Shown: positions 1 through 9,932 of the stretch, piece after piece
Position numbering within the stretch: position 1 is the first letter of the stretch
Layout of the letters: every line of letters begins with the position of its first letter
Assembly: GCA_037190665.1 (NCBI GenBank)
Contig: JBBCJT010000095.1
Location: forward strand, 1 to 24,272
Source of the DNA: JBBCJT01 sp037190665
GTDB lineage: Bacteria > Pseudomonadota > Alphaproteobacteria > Acetobacterales > Acetobacteraceae
Direction of reading: 5' to 3'
DNA: 24,272 nucleotides
Position numbers and translations under genes: made by a program
Notes under the pieces: generated by a model
Database searches by the model: none
What the model saw: the letters and a program-made list of their open reading frames with translations, nothing else
What the model was told of the DNA's origin: nothing

Positions 1-768
1 CTACTGGCGGCGGCGCAGCAGCAGCGTCGCCGCCATCAGCAGCGTCGAGACCACCACCAGGATCGTCGCCGCCGCCATGATCGCGAGTTCGATCGTGTCC
101 TTCAGCCCGGCGAACATCTGCCGCGGCAGCGTGCGCTGGCCGGGGCCGGCGAGGAACAGCACGACCACGCTCTCGTCGAGGCTGACGGCGAAGGCGAACA
201 GCGCGCCCGCGATCACGCCGGGCAGGATCAGCGGCAGCATCACCCGGCGGAAGGCCAGCATGGGCGGCGCCCCGCACGCGGCCGCCGCGCGCATCAGCCT
301 GCCGTCGAACTGCTGCAGCGTGGCGAGCACCGTGACCACCACGAAGGGCGAGGCGAGCGCGATATGCGCGATGATCAGCCCGGCATGCGTGTTCGCCAGT
401 CCCAGCGGCGCGAAGGCGAAGGTCATCGCCACCGCGGTGATGATCGAGGGCACCACCATCGGCGAGACGATCACCGCCATCGCCGCGCTCTGGCCGGGGA
501 AGCGCGCGCTCCAGAGCCCGACCGCCGCCGCGGTGCCGAGCAGCGTGGCGCCGATCGTCGCGGCGACGCCGATGATCGCGCTGTTCTCCAGCGCCAGCAT
601 CCAGAAGTCGCTGCCGAAGAACGCCTCGTACCAGCGCAGCCCCACGCCGGGCAGCGGGAAGGACAGGAAGGAGCCGGTGCTGAAGGACAGCGGCACCACA
701 ACCGCGATCGGCGCGAGCAGGAAGCCGATCACGAGCAGGCTCCACCCCCACCACAGCGCGCGGCGCAT
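1..768 (-). CDS. ABC transporter permease, spermidine/putrescine type (PotC-like)
   Basis: 255-residue inner-membrane permease of a polyamine/opine-type importer. Six hydrophobic segments are visible, the first at about residues 8-28. The cytoplasmic EAA loop that docks the ATPase lies at about 159-188 (MRAAAACGAPPM, then LPLILPG). The length fits PotC and related permeases. The ATG (768-766) overlaps the TGA of the upstream permease by one base (TGATG), so the two are probably translationally coupled. The stop codon is at the very edge of the window (1-3). The ATP-binding subunit is not in view and could lie just beyond the left edge. The substrate cannot be told from sequence; polyamine is only the family label. 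Confidence 0.9.
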   Translation of the reverse strand: MRRALWWGWSLLVIGFLLAPIAVVVPLSFSTGSFLSFPLPGVGLRWYEAFFGSDFWMLALENSAIIGVAATIGATLLGTAAAVGLWSARFPGQSAAMAVIVSPMVVPSIITAVAMTFAFAPLGLANTHAGLIIAHIALASPFVVVTVLATLQQFDGRLMRAAAACGAPPMLAFRRVMLPLILPGVIAGALFAFAVSLDESVVVLFLAGPGQRTLPRQMFAGLKDTIELAIMAAATILVVVSTLLMAATLLLRRRQ

Positions 769-1931
769 CAGGTGGTCCTCACCGCGCTGAAGCCGACCAG
801 CTTGCCGTACAGGCCCACGATCATCAGCGTGGAGACCAGCAGCAGCAGCGCGAGCGCCGAGGCGAGGCCCCAGTTCACGGTCTGGTTGGCGTAGAAGCCG
901 ATGAAGTAGGACAGGAGCTGGTCGTTGCCGCCGCCGAGCAGCGCGGGGGTGATGTAGAAGCCGAGCGCCTGGATGAACACCATCAGGCAGCCCGCGCCGA
1001 TCCCCGGCATCGTCTGCGGCAGCCATACGCGCAGGAAGGACGGCACGAAGCCGGCCCCGAGGCTCTCCGAGGCACGCCACAGGCTTGGCGGGATCTGCCG
1101 CATCACCGCGTACAGCGGCAGCACCATGAACGGCAGCAGGATGTGCACCATCGCCACGAGCACGGCGAAGCGGTTGAACAGCAGCGTCTGCGGCTCGTCG
1201 AAGATGCCCACCCCGACCAGCGCGCTGTTGACCACGCCCTCCCGCGCCAGCAGCGCCATCCATGCCGCCGTGCGCACCATCAGCCCGGTCCAAAGCGGCA
1301 GCAGCACGGCGATCATCATCAGCCCGGCCGCGCGCGCCGAGAGTTGCGCGAGCAGCGCGGCGAGCGGATAGGCGAGGACCAGCGCGATCACCGTGGTCAG
1401 CCCCGCGATCCAGAAGGTGCGCAGGAAGACGATGCGGAAGATGCGGCTGTCGGGCGGCAACTGCCCGATCCCGCCTGCCGCGTCGCGCCGCAGGTCGAGC
1501 GCGTTCAGGACGAAGAAATCGGTGAGCGGGCCGCGCGCCCTGACGATCGCACCCCACGATTCGACCTGCCCCCAGGCAGGATCGGCGCGCAGCACGGCAT
1601 CCTTGGCGCTGCCCTCGAACGGCCCGGCCACACGCCGCCCGGTCGCCACCAGCAGCGTGCGGAACCCGGCGACGTCGTGGTTCAGCCGCCCGGCCGCCAC
1701 GCCGAGCGTGCCGGCGGTGCGGCCGGCGCGCAGGTCCTCGACCAGGGCGGCGAAGGCGGCCTCGGGCGGCAGCTCGCGGCCGTCCCAGTCGGCCAGTGCC
1801 GCGATGGTGCGCGGCAGGACCGGCCCGACCTCCGTGTCCTCGATCCCGCGCCAGAGCATGCGCGCGATCGGGGCGGCGAAGCTGAACAGCAGGAACAGCA
1901 GCAGCGGGGCGACCAGGAAGGCCGCCCACAT
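768..1931 (-). CDS. ABC transporter permease, PotB-like, with long extracytoplasmic insertion
   Basis: 387-residue permease, partner of the next gene. The first membrane segment is at residues 2-27. About 135 mostly soluble residues (28-163) follow before the core membrane segments resume at about 164. The EAA-type loop is near 287-311 (RASESLGAGF, then LPQTMPG). Classical PotB is near 280 residues, so the extra length is this insertion; similar long permeases exist in rhizobial-type Pot importers, from memory. The gene starts 34 bp after the binding-protein gene. The ATG at 1931 is the only standard start before the first membrane segment. A CTG at 1964-1962 with a sensible leader (SATSGTRGRR) is in frame, so the true N-terminus could be 11 residues longer. 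Confidence 0.88.
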   Translation of the reverse strand: MWAAFLVAPLLLFLLFSFAAPIARMLWRGIEDTEVGPVLPRTIAALADWDGRELPPEAAFAALVEDLRAGRTAGTLGVAAGRLNHDVAGFRTLLVATGRRVAGPFEGSAKDAVLRADPAWGQVESWGAIVRARGPLTDFFVLNALDLRRDAAGGIGQLPPDSRIFRIVFLRTFWIAGLTTVIALVLAYPLAALLAQLSARAAGLMMIAVLLPLWTGLMVRTAAWMALLAREGVVNSALVGVGIFDEPQTLLFNRFAVLVAMVHILLPFMVLPLYAVMRQIPPSLWRASESLGAGFVPSFLRVWLPQTMPGIGAGCLMVFIQALGFYITPALLGGGNDQLLSYFIGFYANQTVNWGLASALALLLLVSTLMIVGLYGKLVGFSAVRTT

Positions 1932-1965
1932 CCGCCGCCCGCGCGTGCCGGACGTCGCGCTCAGA

Positions 1966-3003
1966 TCAACGCGCCAGCCATGCGTTGAACCGGGTGTTCA
2001 ACTTGTCGAGGTTGTCCAGCCAGAACTGGTCGTCGATCTGCAGCGAGACTTCCAGATTGGCCGGGTTCGTCGGGCTGACCGCGAGCAGTTCCGGCGTCAG
2101 CCCCTCGTTCGCGCCGCGCGCCGGGCCGCCATAGGGGATCAGCGGCAGCAGCCGCGCCTGGACCCGCGGGTCGGCGGCGAAGGCCAGGAACTTGTATGCC
2201 GGGTCGAGGTTCGGGCTGCCCTTCATGATCACCCAGCTATCGATGGTGAACAGGCTGCCCTGCCACTGGATGCCGAAATTGCGTTGTTCCGTACGGTTGG
2301 CGGTGGTGATGCGGCCGTTGGGCGCCGAGGTCATCAGCACCTCGCCGCTGCCCAGGATCTGCGGCGCCTGCGCCGATGCCTGCCACCAGACGATGTGCGG
2401 CTTGATCCGGTCCAGCACGCGGAAGGCGCGATCCACGCCCGCATCCGTGGCCAGCAGCTTGTAGACGTCCTCACGCGGCACGCCGTCACCCAGCAGCGCG
2501 AATTCCAGCGCCGTCTTCACGCCGCGCCGCAGGCCGCGCTTGCCGGGGATGCGGTCGGGGGCGAAGAAGTCCTGCCAGGTGGGCGTGCCCTGGTACTTGT
2601 CGCGGTCCCAGGCGAGGACGAAGTTGTAGAGGATGGTGCCCACGCCGCAGTCGTGCACGGCCGCGGGCAGGAAGTGGTCGCGCCCGCCGAAGCGGCTGAA
2701 ATCCAGCTTCTCGAACAGGCCTTCCTCGCAGCCGAGCAGCAGCTCCTCGCTCTCGACCTGCACCAGGTCCCAGTTGTTGCTGCCGGACTGCATCTTGGCG
2801 CGCAGCACGCCGATGCCGCCGTCCCAGCTTTCTTCCAGCACGCGGATGCCGGTCTGCTGTTGGAACGGGCGGAAATAGACCTCCCGCTGCGCGTCCTGGT
2901 AGGCACCGCCCCAGGAGACGATGGTCAGGTCGCGGGCATCCGCCGCCGAAGCCAGCCCGAGCGCAGCCATCAGCGCGCCGGCCAGCGTGTTGCGAAGGTT
3001 CAT
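1966..3003 (-). CDS. ABC transporter extracellular solute-binding protein, PotD/polyamine type
   Basis: 345-residue periplasmic binding protein that delivers substrate to the two downstream permeases. A Sec signal peptide is visible: MNLRN, a hydrophobic stretch to about residue 20, then an A-x-A cleavage site near 20-23. The mature part begins with DLTIVSWGGAYQDAQ, typical of the PotD/spermidine-putrescine group. WQDFFAPDRIPGKRGLRRG (about 143-161) is also characteristic of this group. A Shine-Dalgarno GGGAG lies 9 nt before the ATG. It is the first gene of a binding protein-permease-permease operon on the minus strand. The ligand could be a polyamine, an opine or another small cation and is not resolved here. 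Confidence 0.92.
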   Translation of the reverse strand: MNLRNTLAGALMAALGLASAADARDLTIVSWGGAYQDAQREVYFRPFQQQTGIRVLEESWDGGIGVLRAKMQSGSNNWDLVQVESEELLLGCEEGLFEKLDFSRFGGRDHFLPAAVHDCGVGTILYNFVLAWDRDKYQGTPTWQDFFAPDRIPGKRGLRRGVKTALEFALLGDGVPREDVYKLLATDAGVDRAFRVLDRIKPHIVWWQASAQAPQILGSGEVLMTSAPNGRITTANRTEQRNFGIQWQGSLFTIDSWVIMKGSPNLDPAYKFLAFAADPRVQARLLPLIPYGGPARGANEGLTPELLAVSPTNPANLEVSLQIDDQFWLDNLDKLNTRFNAWLAR

Positions 3004-3028
3004 GTCCCCCGTCTCCCATTCTGTTGAC

Positions 3029-3046
3029 GTTCGGGAATCCCCAAAC
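3029..3046. promoter_or_regulatory. imperfect palindrome upstream of the potD-like gene
   Basis: An 18-bp interrupted inverted repeat, GTTCGGG-AATC-CCCAAAC, with one mismatch per 7-bp arm. It lies 26 bp before the binding-protein ATG in the 85-bp gap behind the exporter gene. It could be an operator for the importer or a weak hairpin ending the exporter transcript; it has no T-tract. Function is a guess. Confidence 0.25.
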
Positions 3047-3088
3047 GCTAGCGCCGGGCAGCTACGGGATGCAATCCGCCTGCGGGGG

Positions 3089-4816
3089 CTAATTCGCCTC
3101 GACCGGCCCGAACTGGGCCTCGTGCAGGGAACGGTAGGAGCGGCCGGCCGCCATCAGCTCCGCATGGGTTCCCTGTTCGGCGATCCCGTCCGCGGTGACG
3201 ACGATGATGCGGTCGGCGTCGCGGATGGTGGCCAGCCGGTGCGCGATCACGAAGGTGGTCCGCCCGACGGCGAGGTCCGCGAGGGATTGCTGGATCGCCC
3301 GCTCGGTCTCGGTGTCGAGCGCGGAGGTCGCCTCGTCCAGGATCAGGATCGGCGGGTTGCGCAGGAAGATGCGCGCGATGGACAGCCGCTGCTTCTGCCC
3401 GCCGGACAGCTTCACCCCGCGTTCGCCCACCACAGTGTCGATGCCGTCGGGCAGCTCCGCGATCACCCGGTCGAGCCGCGCGCGGCGCGCCGCCTCCATG
3501 ATCTCGGCATCGGTCGCGTCCAACCGGCCATAGGCGATGTTCTCGCGGATCGAACCGGCGAACAGGAACACATCCTGCTGCACGATGCCGATCTGCCCGC
3601 GCAGCGACGCGAGCGTCAGGTCGCGGATGTCGATCCCGTCGATGGTGATACGGCCGGAATCAACGTCGTAGAAGCGGGGCAGCAGCGAGCACAGCGTGGT
3701 CTTGCCCGCCCCCGAGGGCCCCACCAGCGCAATCGTCTCCCCGGCGGAAACGTCGAGGTTCAGGTCGCGGAACACCGGGCGGGCCGGGTCGTAGCCGAAG
3801 CGCACGTGCTCGAAGCGGATCGCACCCCGCAGCCGCGGGGCGGGCCGCGCGTCCGGCCGGTCGCTCACGTCGGGCTCGATTGCCATCAACTCGCGGAACC
3901 GGCGGAACCCGGCGATGCCCTTCGGGTAGGTCTCGATCACCGCGCTGATCTTGTCGAGCGGGCGGTAGAACACGCCGACCAGCAGCAGGAAGGCGACGAA
4001 ATCGCCGATGGTCAGGCTGCCGCGCACGATGAACATCGCGCCCGCCAGCATCACCGCCACCTGCACCAGCCGCATGCCGACGTAGTTCAGCGTCGTCCCC
4101 GTCGCCATCATCGCGTAGGCGGCGAGCTTGGTGTCGCGGTAGCGGGCGTTGTCGTCGGCGAACAGCGCGCGCTCGTGCGCCTCGTTGGCGAAGGCCTTCA
4201 CCACGCGGATGCCGCCCACCGCCTCCTCGATCCGGGCGTTGAAGCTGCCGACCCGGCGGAACTGCTCCTGCCAGTTCACGGTCATCCGCCCGCCGTAGCG
4301 GGCGATCACCCAGCCGGCGGCCGGCACGATCAGGGCGGTGATCAGCGCCAGCGGCGGGTGGACCAGCAGCATCAGGGCGAACGCGCCGACGAAGGTCAGC
4401 ACCGCGATCAGCAGGTCCTCCGGCCCGTGATGGGCGACCTCCCCCACATCCTCCAGGTCCTTGGTGATGCGGGCGACGAGGTGGCCGGTCTTCTGGTTGT
4501 CGTAGAAGCGGAAGGACAGCCGGGTCAGCCGGTCGAAGGCGCGGCGGCGCAGCTCCGTCTCGATGCCGATGCCCAGCACGTGGCCCCAGTAGGTGACCAC
4601 CGCCATCAGCCCGGCATTAAGAAAATAAACCGCGAGCAGGACGGCCAGCGCCAGGGCGATCGTCGGCAGGTCTCCCTGCGGCAGCAGGTGGTCGATCACG
4701 GCGCGCACCGCCATCGGGAAGGCGAGCTCCAGCATTCCCGAAAGGGCCGCACAGCCGAAATCGAGCAGCAGCAGCCGCAGGTGCGGCCGGTAGAAGGCGA
4801 TCGCGTCCCGGAGCAT
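3089..4816 (-). CDS. ABC exporter half-transporter (fused membrane and ATPase domains)
   Basis: 575-residue type IV ABC exporter of the MsbA/lipid-drug family, probably a homodimer in the inner membrane. The transmembrane domain covers about residues 15-300. The nucleotide-binding domain has Walker A GPSGAGKTT (366-374), Q-loop QQDVFLF, signature LSGGQ (470-474), Walker B ILILDE (490-495) and the H-loop histidine at 526, so it looks fully active. I chose the ATG at 4816 because MLRDAIAFYRPH matches the usual exporter N-terminus. An in-frame ATG at 4867 would add 17 less typical residues. No clear SD precedes either start. The gene is divergent from acs, with 99 bp between. Substrate unknown; lipid or drug export is a family-level inference. 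Confidence 0.9.
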   Translation of the reverse strand: MLRDAIAFYRPHLRLLLLDFGCAALSGMLELAFPMAVRAVIDHLLPQGDLPTIALALAVLLAVYFLNAGLMAVVTYWGHVLGIGIETELRRRAFDRLTRLSFRFYDNQKTGHLVARITKDLEDVGEVAHHGPEDLLIAVLTFVGAFALMLLVHPPLALITALIVPAAGWVIARYGGRMTVNWQEQFRRVGSFNARIEEAVGGIRVVKAFANEAHERALFADDNARYRDTKLAAYAMMATGTTLNYVGMRLVQVAVMLAGAMFIVRGSLTIGDFVAFLLLVGVFYRPLDKISAVIETYPKGIAGFRRFRELMAIEPDVSDRPDARPAPRLRGAIRFEHVRFGYDPARPVFRDLNLDVSAGETIALVGPSGAGKTTLCSLLPRFYDVDSGRITIDGIDIRDLTLASLRGQIGIVQQDVFLFAGSIRENIAYGRLDATDAEIMEAARRARLDRVIAELPDGIDTVVGERGVKLSGGQKQRLSIARIFLRNPPILILDEATSALDTETERAIQQSLADLAVGRTTFVIAHRLATIRDADRIIVVTADGIAEQGTHAELMAAGRSYRSLHEAQFGPVEAN

Positions 4817-4838
4817 AGGCGGGTTACTGCGCCCCCGG

Positions 4839-4852
4839 TTGATCCACCGCAA
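4839..4852. promoter_or_regulatory. FNR/FixK-like box in the exporter-acs divergent promoter region
   Basis: TTGA-TCCACC-GCAA matches the consensus TTG(A/C)-N6-(T/G)CAA. Its centre is about 70 bp upstream of the acs ATG and 30 bp from the exporter ATG. A class II arrangement would put the acs start point near 4887. One match to this consensus in such a sequence length is not improbable by chance, so this is a candidate only. Confidence 0.25.
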
Positions 4853-4915
4853 CCCTGTATGCCACATCCTTCTGGCACGAATGCCGGCACGAACCCGGCA
4901 GGGAGGAAATCGCCG

Positions 4916-6850
<1,935 letters not shown>

Positions 6851-6904
6851 GGCCGGAAGCCGCCCGGCCCGAAACGGGGCAGGGGCGGCCGCGGCAGCGG
6901 CGGG

Positions 6905-6924
6905 CGGCCGGGTCAACCCGGCCG
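6905..6924. promoter_or_regulatory. perfect 9-bp-arm palindrome between acs and sucA
   Basis: CGGCCGGGT-CA-ACCCGGCCG is a perfect inverted repeat, 54 bp after the acs stop and 117 bp before the sucA ATG. No T-tract follows, so it is not a standard terminator. It may be an operator or a stabilising mRNA hairpin. The rest of the 190-bp gap is GC-rich; TATGTT at 6986-6991 is a weak -10 candidate for sucA without a convincing -35. Confidence 0.3.
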
Positions 6925-7040
6925 TCACCGCCGTGCTGCATGGCTGCCACCGCCCCCGGCGGGCCGCCTTTCCCTTTGGCGGCCCTATGTTAGAAGGCGT
7001 CCCGCCCCGCGCGGGGGCGATCGCGAGAGGTTCCGGAAAC

Positions 7041-9908
7041 ATGGCAGGCGTCGACATCCTCGCAACCGCATTCAACGGCGGCAACGCGGCCTTCATTGCG
7101 GACACGTACGCCCGGTGGGTGAACGCGCCCGACAGCGTCGATCCGACCTTCGCCGAGCTGTTCTCGGCCCTGAACGACGAGGCGCGCGCGGTCCTGACCG
7201 ACGCCTCCGGCGCCTCCTGGGCCCCCCGGCGCTACGTGTTCGGGGAGGCCGAGCCCGCGAAGCCCGCCGCGAAGGGCAAGGGCGAGGCGGCCGTTTCCCC
7301 CGAGCAGACGCGGGCGACCGTGATCGACGCGATCCGGGCGCTGATGCTGATCCGCACCTACCGCGTGCGCGGCCACCTGGAAGCGCAACTCGACCCGCTG
7401 GGGTTGCAGAAGCCGAAGCCGCACCCGGAGCTGGATCCGAAGACCTACGGCTTCACCGACGCCGACCTCGACCGGCCGATCTTCATCGACAACGTGCTCG
7501 GCAAGGAAACCGCCACGCTGCGCGAGATCGTCGCGACGCTGCGGCAGACCTATTGCGGGTCGATCGGCATCGAGTTCATGCACATCCAGGACCCGGACCA
7601 GAAGGCCTGGATCCAGCGCAAGTTCGAGGGCGCGCCCTGGCGCACCGCCTTCAGCAAGGACGACAAGGCGCAGATCCTCCGCCAGCTCGTCGAGGCGGAC
7701 GGGTTCGAGACGTTCTGCGCGCGCAAGTACCAGACCACCAAGCGCTTCGGGCTCGAGGGCGGCGAGGCCACCATCCCTGCCCTGCATGCGATCATCGAGA
7801 GCGCCGCCGGCGCGGGGGTGAACGAGATCGCCATCGGCATGCCGCACCGCGGCCGGCTCAACACGCTGGTCAACGTCGTGCGCAAGCCGTTCACCGCGGT
7901 GTTCAGCGAGTTCGCCGGCACCTCCTCGCACCCCGAGGACGTGCAGGGTTCGGGCGACGTGAAGTACCATCTCGGCACCTCCACCGACGTGGAGATCGGC
8001 GGCCGGATGGTCCACCTGTCGCTGCAGCCCAACCCCTCCCATCTCGAAGCCGTCGATCCGGTCGTGGTCGGCAAGGTGCGCGCGCGGCAGGACAATGCCG
8101 GCGACACCAAGGCCCGCAAGTCGGTCATGGCGATCCAGATGCACGGCGACGCAGCCTTCGCCGGCCAGGGTCTGGTGTACGAGACGCTGGCGATGAGCCA
8201 GCTCATCGGCTACCGCACCGGCGGCTCGGTGCACGTGGTGGTCAACAACCAGATCGGTTTCACCACGGTGCCGGCGCACGCCTTCTCGGGCCTGTATTGC
8301 ACCGACGTCGCCAAGTCGATCCAGGCGCCGATCCTGCACGTCAACGGCGACGATCTGGAGGCGGTGATCTTCGCCTCCCGCTTCGTCACCGAGTTCCGCA
8401 TGGAGTTCGGCTGCGACGTGGTGCTCGATATCGTCTGCTACCGCCGCCACGGCCACAACGAGACCGACGAGCCGGCGTTCACGCAGCCGATCATGTACAA
8501 GGCGATCCGCGCGCAGAAGACCACCCGCACGGTCTATGCGGAACGGCTCGCGGCCGAAGGCAGCGTCACGGCCGAGGCCGCCCAGGCCATGGTGGACGAG
8601 TTCAACGCGAGGCTCGAAGCCGCCTTCCAGGCCGCCAACGCCTACAAGCCCAACAAGGCCGACTGGCTGGAAGGCCACTGGACCGGGCTGACCGCGCCGA
8701 ACTCCGACGACGAGACCAAGGAAGGTGCGACGGGCGTCGCGCCGGACACCCTGCGCAAGGTCGGCATGGCGCTCGGCACCGTGCGCGGCGATTTCGAGGT
8801 GAACCCGAAGATCGCCCGCCAGCTCGAAGCCAAGCGCGCCATGATCGAGACGGGCGAGGGCATCGACTGGGCCACCGGCGAGGCGCTCGCCTTCGGTTCG
8901 CTGCTGGTGGACGGCCACCGCGTGCGGCTGTCCGGCGAGGATGTCCAGCGCGGCACGTTCAGCCAGCGCCACGCGGTGCTGATCGACCAGTCGAACCAGA
9001 ACGAATACGTCCCGCTGAACAACATCACGGACAACCAGGCGAAGATCGAGATCTACAACTCGCTGCTGTCCGAAGCTGGCGTGCTGGGCTTCGAATACGG
9101 CTACTCGCTCGCCGACCCGAAGACGCTGGTGCTGTGGGAAGGCCAGTTCGGCGACTTCGCCAACGGCGCGCAGGTGATCATCGACCAGTTCATCGCCTCG
9201 GGCGAGACGAAGTGGCTGCGCATGTCGGGCCTCGTGCTGCTGCTGCCGCACGGCTACGAGGGTCAGGGGCCGGAGCATTCCTCGGCCCGGTTCGAGCGCT
9301 GGCTGCAGCTCTGCGCCGAGCGCAACATGACGGTCTGCAACCTGACCACGCCGGCGAACTACTTCCACGCGCTGCGCCGGCAGCTCAAGCGGGACTTCCG
9401 CAAGCCGCTGGTCATCATGACGCCGAAGTCGCTGCTGCGGCACAAGCTCGCCGTGTCCTCGCTGTCCGAGTTCGAGGCCGGCAGCAAGTTCCGCTTCGTG
9501 ATCCCGGAAGCGGACGCGATCGACGCGCCGGAGAAGGTGAAGCGCGTCGTGCTGTGCACCGGCAAGGTCTACTACGACCTGCTGGCCGAGCGCCGGGAGA
9601 AGAAGATCACCGACGTGGCGCTGGTCCGTGTCGAGCAGATCTACCCCTTCCCCGCGATCAGCCTCGGCAAGGTCCTGTCGCCCTACGCGAACGCCGAGAT
9701 CGTCTGGTGCCAGGAAGAGCCGCAGAACATGGGGGCCTGGACCTTCGTGGACCGCCGCATCGAAACGGTGCTGGGCAGCATCGCGGTGAAGGCGAAGCGC
9801 CCGGTCTATGTCGGCCGCGAGGATGCCGCGAGTCCCGCCACGGGTCTGGCGAAGGTGCACGCCGCGCAGCAGGCGGCCCTTGTGAAGGCCGCGCTGGCGG
9901 CCGGTTGA
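7041..9908 (+). CDS. sucA: 2-oxoglutarate dehydrogenase E1 component
   Basis: 955-residue thiamine-diphosphate enzyme that decarboxylates 2-oxoglutarate and transfers the succinyl group to the lipoyl arm of SucB in the TCA cycle. The N-terminal E2-docking region reads NAAFIADTYARWVNAPDSV, typical of OdhA/SucA. Family motifs follow: GMPHRGRLN (266-274), GDVKYHLG, HGDAAFAGQG, NNQIGFTT (402-409), RRHGHNETDEP, FSQRHAVL, LWEGQFGDFANGAQ and HGYEGQGPEHSS. I chose the ATG at 7041 because it begins the conserved N-terminus and has a purine-rich AGAGG upstream; an in-frame extension to 6933 has no family match. sucB follows after 24 bp, so the two are surely one operon. Confidence 0.97.
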   Translation: MAGVDILATAFNGGNAAFIADTYARWVNAPDSVDPTFAELFSALNDEARAVLTDASGASWAPRRYVFGEAEPAKPAAKGKGEAAVSPEQTRATVIDAIRALMLIRTYRVRGHLEAQLDPLGLQKPKPHPELDPKTYGFTDADLDRPIFIDNVLGKETATLREIVATLRQTYCGSIGIEFMHIQDPDQKAWIQRKFEGAPWRTAFSKDDKAQILRQLVEADGFETFCARKYQTTKRFGLEGGEATIPALHAIIESAAGAGVNEIAIGMPHRGRLNTLVNVVRKPFTAVFSEFAGTSSHPEDVQGSGDVKYHLGTSTDVEIGGRMVHLSLQPNPSHLEAVDPVVVGKVRARQDNAGDTKARKSVMAIQMHGDAAFAGQGLVYETLAMSQLIGYRTGGSVHVVVNNQIGFTTVPAHAFSGLYCTDVAKSIQAPILHVNGDDLEAVIFASRFVTEFRMEFGCDVVLDIVCYRRHGHNETDEPAFTQPIMYKAIRAQKTTRTVYAERLAAEGSVTAEAAQAMVDEFNARLEAAFQAANAYKPNKADWLEGHWTGLTAPNSDDETKEGATGVAPDTLRKVGMALGTVRGDFEVNPKIARQLEAKRAMIETGEGIDWATGEALAFGSLLVDGHRVRLSGEDVQRGTFSQRHAVLIDQSNQNEYVPLNNITDNQAKIEIYNSLLSEAGVLGFEYGYSLADPKTLVLWEGQFGDFANGAQVIIDQFIASGETKWLRMSGLVLLLPHGYEGQGPEHSSARFERWLQLCAERNMTVCNLTTPANYFHALRRQLKRDFRKPLVIMTPKSLLRHKLAVSSLSEFEAGSKFRFVIPEADAIDAPEKVKRVVLCTGKVYYDLLAERREKKITDVALVRVEQIYPFPAISLGKVLSPYANAEIVWCQEEPQNMGAWTFVDRRIETVLGSIAVKAKRPVYVGREDAASPATGLAKVHAAQQAALVKAALAAG

Positions 9909-9932
9909 GAAGAACGAGAGCGGAAACTGAGC

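Noticed and set aside
168..175. General search for tRNA, rRNA, transposase or integrase genes across the window
   Set aside because: No cloverleaf-like segment or mobile-element gene was recognised anywhere; nothing to report.
769..1929. Reading the PotC-like frame upstream as one 642-residue protein
   Set aside because: The upstream part is only an open alternative frame across the PotB-like gene; the permease begins at the ATG at 768 and the PotB-like frame carries the real family motifs.
2921..4915. N-terminal extension of the acs frame back to 2921
   Set aside because: Opposite the exporter gene and without any family match; the ATG at 4916 has a strong SD and yields the normal Acs length.
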